Below, piece after piece: positions 57,241 to 64,000 of a stretch of DNA of 64,000 nt (its first letter is position 1; each line of letters begins with the position of its first letter). Under the pieces are notes generated by a model. That model worked only from the letters and a program-made list of their open reading frames with translations. It was not told the DNA's origin and ran no database searches. The stretch covers positions 168,466,401 to 168,530,400 of the forward strand of contig NC_134366.1 of NCBI RefSeq assembly GCF_035582795.1, given 5' to 3'. The translations under genes and the position numbers were made by a program. This DNA is from Mycteria americana (Eukaryota > Chordata > Aves > Ciconiiformes > Ciconiidae).

Positions 57241-59758
57241 TCTGTAAGGAAAGGGAAGTGAGATGAGTCCAGAATATCTAAAAGGTTAAAGTCTCTGTTT
57301 GTAAGTCCATTAAGAGTTTATAGTTTTTAAACAGACTTTACTGGCCATTAAAATTCTGATGCCTTTGCCTGACAAAGATTGTAATGAGAATAGAAAATGG
57401 CATTAAATGGAATCCATTCTGAAGATGATTGCAAAAGATACAAGCCTAACTCATTCTCATTATAGCTTTGTGTTGATATAATTGTGAGTGTTACTCGGAT
57501 ACCTGAAATACTTGGAGAGAATTTTATTGTGATTGTAAAAAGGAGCTACTTAATTTGATTTAAAATTGGAACTGTAGTTGCTTACTTTTGCTGTACTGCA
57601 AATGGCATAGGAGCAGCTGACACTGACTTTGTGTAGGCCTGCAGGAATATTTTCCTCTTGCTTAAGCCCAGCTACTGACATTCAAGACATCTATATATGT
57701 TTTTTTAAGACTCAGTTTGCTGATCATCCACAAGGCTGACATGTGAGCTGCTCCCAACTTGTAGTTTAGGGTGAAACCAGGCTGGAGGAAATACTACAAT
57801 TGCAGATTGTATTGAAACATGTCCTTGTCTTTGTGTGGATGATCTTGAGGACACTGCCTTGGTGTTTGCTTCCAGGTAGTGTTGTGTTTTTTTTTTTTTT
57901 CTTTCTGGTGATGAGAAGTGATAGATATCAGCTTCAGAGTCTTCTTAGAAGGAATTCAGTGTGGCCTGCCTAGGAATCTAGAAAGCCTCAATTCAAGCTA
58001 GTGGATCAGGCTAATGTGAAAGCATGGAGTTGTCTTTCAGGAGTGCTCAGGCAGCTCCTAGAGCCAATGGGTTTAAGCAAAACAGTAGAGATGGTCTGCG
58101 AGTGTATGGAAGAGACAAGTCCATTCATTCCTGAGAACTTTAAAAGCAAGGAACAATGCCAACATTGCCAAACAATGCCAGGCTACCATTTGCTAAAACA
58201 TCAGTGGAAGTCCATGGGAATTTGGTTTGCAAGTGCTGAAGCACAGTACATTTACATCTGTATGGCTTTCATGGAGAAAAGTCCTCAGTTACTCTGCCTA
58301 CAAAATTAATGTATATCTATCTTTTGCAGTGATCTTAGAGATTATCTGGTACCAAAAAACCTGACAAATTATTGAAGTGGACTGTTTAGAGTTCAGAGTT
58401 TTAGTTAAGGAATAATCATTTGCACTTTTGTCTGTTATTAGATAACACACAGGTAATATTTTCAAGGATGCCTAAATGTTTTAAGAGCCTGGCTTCCAGA
58501 TTTAAAAATCAAAGGCTTTTGAAAAGAAAGCTTATCTTTAACTATGTACCAGATCCAGATTTCATTACCTCTAAGAGGAGTATAATCAACAGCCAATAAT
58601 TTGCAATATAAATTAACTCCTTTAATTTAATTACTACTAGCAGGAACAGTAGAATAAGGAAACTGAAAGCAGAGATCAGGGGATGGCATAGTATTTTGGT
58701 GAAGAAGAGGTTTGGAACCCTGGTCTCACCTCTTGCCCTTATGTGGTCTAACAGAAAGAGGAGTTGAACCAGAAATTCAATGTGATAGCTGTATTATTCT
58801 GCTTCAAATATCATTTACCCTTTAAGAAGTGAGATGCAAAACAGAGTACTAGGGAAGGAACCAGTGGGTTTCTCAGACACCTAGCAAAAACTCTGAGGAG
58901 TTTGGCAGAAAAATACATTATTTTATAAAATTTCTAAGAATGAAGGAAAATACACTTCAAATTTAGTAACACTTAAAGAATTGTTTCTTTTTCAGTTTTG
59001 TCTGGTTTGGTTTGTTTTTTTAAAGGAAATAATGTAATTGCTTCTAGATGAGGGCCTGTTTTGAGAGTACATTTGAGTACGTAAAATATTAGCAAGTCCC
59101 ATCATCACTTTTTCCCAGGTTTCATGCATAGCTACTTACCTGAGGAATAATCCACGAAGAAAGAAAATCTGAACAACATTTAAATAACCTTAGACTTTTA
59201 ATTTCATTTGAGGCACATCTCAGATCAACAGAAGGTCATAACATAGAGAAATTTTAAGTGAACTGTCATGCAGAGTGAATAATTTGCTAAAATCCTCCAG
59301 CTTCACACATTCCAAATGCTTTGTCTTCCACATTTTTAATCTCAAAGTAGGTGGGTTGTTTTTTGTGGGTTGGGTTTTGGTTTTTTTTTCAGAAAGGCAG
59401 GGAAGAAGAGAGAGAGAAGATACATAAAAATTACTCAAATTCTCTAAAACAAAAACTTGTGCACAGTGCACTCCAAAATTGACCACAGTGGACAGTCTCT
59501 TGAAAACTAATAAAGTTTTTTTTCTATTTGCAAAAATAAAATATGAGTTCTCCTCCTCAAATCAACTGTTTCTTGGTGTTGATCACACAGCTGAAGGCTG
59601 AACACTTAAGGTGCTAAAAAGACCTCTGTCTTAGTACAGGTCCAAAATGCTGTTAATATTGCGTAAGAATAAGAGCCAGTCCTTTCAAATCATGTATCTT
59701 GATTCCTTTTACCCCAGTGTGTTATTGATGAATGACAGTATCAACTTTTTCTGAGCAG

Positions 59759-59927
59759 CTATATATTGCACTTGCTGCCAGAACAAATGAATCCCATGAA
59801 TATTCTTGTAAGACAGTTAGAGAGACCAGTTAGCAACTGGCAATGTAGCATCCTCCGAAGGAAAGAAAATGTCATGAAAATATTACAAGCAGCAGAAAAC
59901 TGTGGAAGAATCAAAGCTGACAATCAA
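59759..59927 (+). other. Candidate 169-nt host exon (unidentified, weak)
   Basis: The acceptor-like TATCAACTTTTTCTGAGCAG is followed by an open segment (one base then 56 codons, including NILVRQLERPVSNWQ and KILQAAENCGRIKADNQ) and a good donor GTAAGG (59928-59933). The peptide is unfamiliar. It ends in phase 0, so it cannot join in frame to the candidate at 63914. Confidence 0.22.
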
Positions 59928-60373
59928 GTAAGGAGAAAAAAAAAGTTTTAGCTTACAGCATTACATTTGTCACATGTCCTTACCTAAGTACAAAACTTAA
60001 TCAACCAAAGTCATACAAGGTAGAATACCTACACATTTCAATAGTGGCACTCCCTTGTCACAGTCTTGATAATTTCCATAATACTGAACCAGATGGTTGG
60101 GGGAAAAAAAGAAAAAAAGAAAAAAGACATTGTTGTCAAAGGCAGAATCTTTGCTTCTGTAACAAAGAAAACCACTTCTCATGGAGAACAGTTACAATTA
60201 AGTCTAATAATAGACACAGAATCTTCCTATTGGGTCCCAGAAGCCAAAGGAGACATGGATGTTATTTATACGTCACAGCACACATATGTCTAAGTGGATG
60301 CCACTGGCTAAAATTGATTAGGGAAACCTGTTTATCCCTTCTCAAGAAAATACTCTGCCACTGTATAATGGTG

Positions 60374-60391
60374 TATATGTACGTACATATA
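60374..60391. repeat. 18-bp perfect palindrome
   Basis: TATATGTACGTACATATA is its own reverse complement. It is probably chance in an alternating TA/GT region. Confidence 0.8.
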
Positions 60392-62339
60392 ATTTATATA
60401 CAGTGGTGAATGTAGATAGAAAGCCTGCCTTACCATACAGTCTGAGTAGAAAAAAAAGATAGCTGTGGACTATAACAGTAATCTGAGGACCATATTCTTT
60501 TTGAATTGATTAAGAATCAATATTACATACAGATAGAATTGGTACCAAATCTAAGAGAAAGATAGCTCAGCCAAGAAATCATTGATCTGTTTTGTGCAAT
60601 ACATACTGTTTATGCAATTCTGTATGTGTTTGCATGTGCACATGTATCTTTGTGTGTAAACACACATTTGTGTATATTACTTCCCAAGAAATCAATATAA
60701 CGCCATGTTTTTGCTTAAACTTCTGTTTTGTAATATGGATTCTTAGAAAGGGAGATTCATGGCCTGCTAATGTAGTGCAAATTGTCTTACAAGATTCTTA
60801 GCAGTGGTCAATATGTCTACTGTTTTAGAGAATAAAGCATTACCCTTGAGAGATATGGCTCATATCCTAAAGCACAAAGAAATGTTTAGTGAACAGAAAG
60901 CAGGGAATACAAATAGAGCATACAATGAACATAATAATTTTCAATGATGTGGCCACATTTTTCAGCACTTGCTCACAGTAGTTTTTCCTTGACGTAGTAG
61001 AACTGCTTCTGATTTATGTCATGTAAATAAGAGAATCTATGCTGCCATTTAAATATGCTTCATTGGAAAACAATGAAAACAATTCTAAAGGCATGCATTT
61101 TTGAACAGCATAAGCAGTTCGACTGCACAAGCAAGATATCTATATTGATCCAAACAAAGTCACTTCAGACTTACTGGGGAGAAAACAGAAACAGAGAAAA
61201 CCAACTTGTTCTTTTCTTGTCTAAGTTCACTGACCTTTTACTACATCTGTCACCTTTTTATTCTCTTTAATATCTAGGCAAAGTGAGTTCAATTAGGTGT
61301 AAAAAGCCTTTTTTTTTTTTTTTTAAGACTACTATATACTGTTTTATCGTTACTTGCAAAGGCTTTGATTGACCTGATCTTGCAAGATTAAGTGGCTTGT
61401 CTGGACTTGTCTTAGCCTGTGCTGATTTTAGCTTCATTCAGTTGTGACAACAATTGTCTAGCCATCAAGTTAAGTGTCATCTAAATTTGTTTAAGCTTTA
61501 GTTTAGCTTTGTGGAATTGTATGGCATACTGCCTATTGTTCACGGATAAGTAGTAAAGCAAGTACTCTGCACAGGGTGAACTATCTTATGACCCTGGAAT
61601 AAAAATGTAGGGTTTAGGTGAGGGCAAGCACAAGATGACTCAAGAAGTACTGGGACTCTACACACAAATCACGGTGGCCAGATACTGGTGACTAGAGGTA
61701 TAAACAAAAAAATAAATAAACAAATGTGAGTCAGGTGAAAGAGGTTTCAGGGACAGTAATAGAAAAACAAGTATACTGTGGCACTGGAAACCAATGAAGT
61801 ACTGGGTGAGTCACTGCAAGAATGAAAGAGAATATCCTTCTGAAGGAGGACTGAAGCTGATGACCTTCAGAGACAAGTGAACATTGGACAAGTGAGCATA
61901 ACACCACAAAAGAATGTATAGATCCTAGAAAGTTTTTGTTTATCAGTCTTAACTGTGTTATTAACTAAAAGTGTTAGTGTCATCATAACTGGACTGTTGT
62001 GCTTTGATTATATTGCCTCAATTTTAATTGCAGTAACTATGAATTCTTGGATCTGTATGTATGTGAGGTGTGTTTCCTTTGATCCACAAGAAGAATTTAA
62101 GTGTAATATTTTATACATGTAAATAACTCAGACACTTGCGACTGAAGCCTAGTTATTCCAAACATAAGATCTCTTATGCTGGGCCATTCCAGAAATGTGA
62201 CCAAGGCCCTCCCTCTCTAGAAGAGGCTGGTAGTGGCTGGTTAAGGAAAGAGTAGAGGACATGGGGAAATAGGGAACAACTCGTGTCTCTGACTGTCCTC
62301 CTACTCATTATCAGCCTGAAATTTAGGAAATTCCTGTGC

Positions 62340-62650
62340 CAAATATGTTTAATAGCTTCTAATGAACTTGTCTTCCACGAATTTGTCTAAGCCCTTTCTG
62401 AAGTAATATAGTGTCTTTTGGAAATAGTTACCACAATTCAATTATGCATTTGGTTAAAAAGATAAACAAAACAAAACAACCCACTACTTCCTTCTTTTGA
62501 ATGCATCGAGTTCTTCCTGCTTTCTGTCAGCGTAACTGACAGTGTATCTTAACGCTGTATTTTTTTTAAATAGTCGTCTTCTGAGCTATGCTTTATGCTT
62601 TTAAACATGATTTCAGTTATTATTTTGCACTTCACTAAGAGTCATTGAAT
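62340..62650 (-). mobile_element. Ancient CR1/L3-like LINE fragment (tentative)
   Basis: On the + strand the order TCTAAGCCCTTTCTGAAG, CACAATTCAATTATGCATTT, GGTTAAAAAG, ACTTCCTTCTTTTGAATGCA follows the layout of an old amniote CR1-like repeat as I recall it (TCTAATCCCTTTTTGAA..., CACAGGTTAATTATGCATTGGGTAAAAAAGTACTTCCTTT...). An A/C-rich insertion interrupts it. Similarity is partial and not searched. Confidence 0.4.
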
Positions 62651-63913
62651 GATACAGGAGTGATATTAATTCGGACTGCTTAGGAATAAATTTAAAAAAA
62701 CCACAGAAGTAGTTATGTTGCAAAGCCATTGTTCTGTTTTGTTACTGCCAGCTGAACCCATCTGCTTCTTTCTTGGGACTTCAGGGAGCGTACGCTGTAC
62801 TCCAACTTAAATGCAAAAACAGGACAACATGGCCTATACATAACGTGCTACTACTTTGTGACTTGTTAAACCTAATTCAATGTGAGATGGTTTCTAGATT
62901 GAAACTTAATCTCCTTACAGTTTACACTCAAACTTCTATGCAAATTCATATCTTTTAATTATTAAGACATAAAATGCAAACTACAAATTCATTCCTTAAA
63001 TTCACGGAACAGTTTTCCAAACAGGTCCCTCTATCAAAACATTGAATATTAACAAAGAAATCATTTTTGATTATGAGCGTGGTTTTGAGTCTGAACAACT
63101 TTACCTTGGTAGTATGACAAAGACGTCCCTAATAGCTTTGATTTTATGACTGACATTCATCCCGGTGAACTCAATGGATACCAAGGGATTTATAACAGGT
63201 ATAATAAACAGGTCTTGGCATTTCCAAATTCATTTCTTTGACCTAATATAGAGACATAATAATAATCTTGGGTCTTATTGCAAGAAACTTTCCCCATTCC
63301 CATTAGTGCTGAAGCAAATATTAGCAAAGTTTAGGCTGTTATTCACACTGGAAAAAAATGTGCATTAATTCGTTTGGCAGCCCTTCTCTATTCTCAATGA
63401 GGGCAGACTTCATCCCTGAGTACTTGCTTATGTCTATGACAAAAGGGTGTAACAACTACAGCAGTGTCAGTACTTTTAGAATAGTTCAGGTTTCTTCCTT
63501 TTTGGGATTTCTTACTTTTCAAATCAGTATGTGAGTGACTGCCTTCTACTGCAGTGGACCTGAGTATATATAAAGGACTTTCCTGCTAGCAGGGATTTGC
63601 TAGCTAGTTTGGCTCTGGCAAGCAGAAGCTTGTTGTTAAAGAGCATCAGATGCCACATTTAGAAATGCTTTCTGCAGCTGTGTACAGCTGACTGGCATCC
63701 CCAGTACCTGTGTATACATGGCCACAGATCATCATAATTGACTCTCTCTGCTCTATTGGTTTAATTACCAGGAAGAGTTTGCTTATAAAACGAGTAGTCA
63801 GGTTTTATACCTTATTAACTTTGTTACGTTACAATGTCAGTGTTGCGCAACTCCAGTTAATGTGTTGTCTGTCTTTTGTGACCTCTCTGACTTTTTTCCA
63901 CTCCTCCTTCCAG
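62651..63913. other. Stretch without recognised genes; one strong TATA-like motif
   Basis: I see no complete gene. A TATA-box-like motif is at 63565-63576. The final part ends in a pyrimidine-rich splice-acceptor-like tract leading to 63914. Confidence 0.45.
63565..63576 (+). promoter_or_regulatory. TATA-box-like motif
   Basis: TATATATAAAGG, close to the ideal TATA box, in otherwise unremarkable sequence. No initiator or gene can be confirmed downstream. It may be chance. Confidence 0.25.
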
Positions 63914-64000
63914 AATTTATTAATTTTATCAACAATGTGGACAGAAGATTGAACGGGATATACCATGGGTGGCCGAAGATGACAGCAAAGAGCTCTGGAC
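63914..64000 (+). other. Candidate host exon running off the window (unidentified)
   Basis: The tract GACTTTTTTCCACTCCTCCTTCCAG at about 63889-63913 is a very good splice acceptor. The sequence after it is open to the window end in one phase (two bases, then codons reading FINFINNVDRRLNGIYHGWP onward); the other two phases hit stops within 40 bases. CpG words (AACGGG, GGCCGAAG) stand out from the AT-rich surroundings. I cannot name the gene, and the donor lies outside the window. Confidence 0.4.

Larger units (their letters stand above)
56251..62339. other. AT-rich stretch with two weak coding-like segments
   Basis: No gene is recognised. Two places deserve note: 56831-57240 on the minus strand (coding-like in two frames) and 59759-59927 on the + strand (exon-like). 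Simple runs include T tracts at 57886-57900 and 61310-61325 and an 18-bp perfect palindrome at 60374-60391. Confidence 0.4.

Overview
The window looks like part of a bird chromosome (probably Neoaves). It has low-to-medium GC, long AT-rich stretches without genes, many CR1 LINE (chicken repeat 1) fragments whose 3' ends carry the typical ATTCTGTG-type octamers, and several ERVL-like endogenous retrovirus LTRs with 5-bp target-site duplications. There is no bacterial-style gene organisation, no rRNA and no CRISPR array. I recognise no complete host gene. The window is most likely intergenic or a very large intron. Three weak candidate host exons lie on the + strand; the best runs off the right edge (63914-64000).

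Layout. 1-957: two nested CR1 fragments. 958-6720: AT-rich sequence with a perfect 140-bp tandem duplication. 6720-7490: 5'-truncated CR1. 8346-9962: rearranged ERV with two LTRs in opposite orientation around an integrase fragment, and a full-length copy of tRNA-Lys(CTT) at the primer-binding site. 10107-11912: 5'-truncated CR1. 13279-13353: TCCTC pentamer array. 21200-22356: solo LTR (family B) with a perfect target duplication. 26905-27180 and 30766-30880: ancient CR1-like debris. 32650-33457: LTR-like CA-rich repeat. 33458-34322: LTR (family C). 34521-39734: nearly full-length CR1 on the minus strand with both ORFs open and three tandem 250-bp units at its 5' end. 47977-48665: second family C LTR, truncated. 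49730-51952: internally deleted ERV of the same family as the first. 54202-55246: second family B solo LTR, with perfect target duplication. 55925-56250: short CR1 piece. 62340-62650: ancient CR1-like piece.

How the parts relate. The CR1 at 34521-39734 has the parts a working element needs: GC-rich repeated 5' region, ORF1 (zinc-finger-like, coiled coil, SGNH-esterase-like), ORF2 (APE endonuclease plus reverse transcriptase) and an intact 3' hairpin and octamer tail. The other CR1 copies are dead. The ERVs are all defective, but their junctions record how reverse transcription failed: one appears to have copied its whole tRNA primer and then jumped to the integrase region through 6 bases of homology. 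Coordinates of repeat edges are by eye, generally within 5-20 bases, except where a target duplication fixes them.
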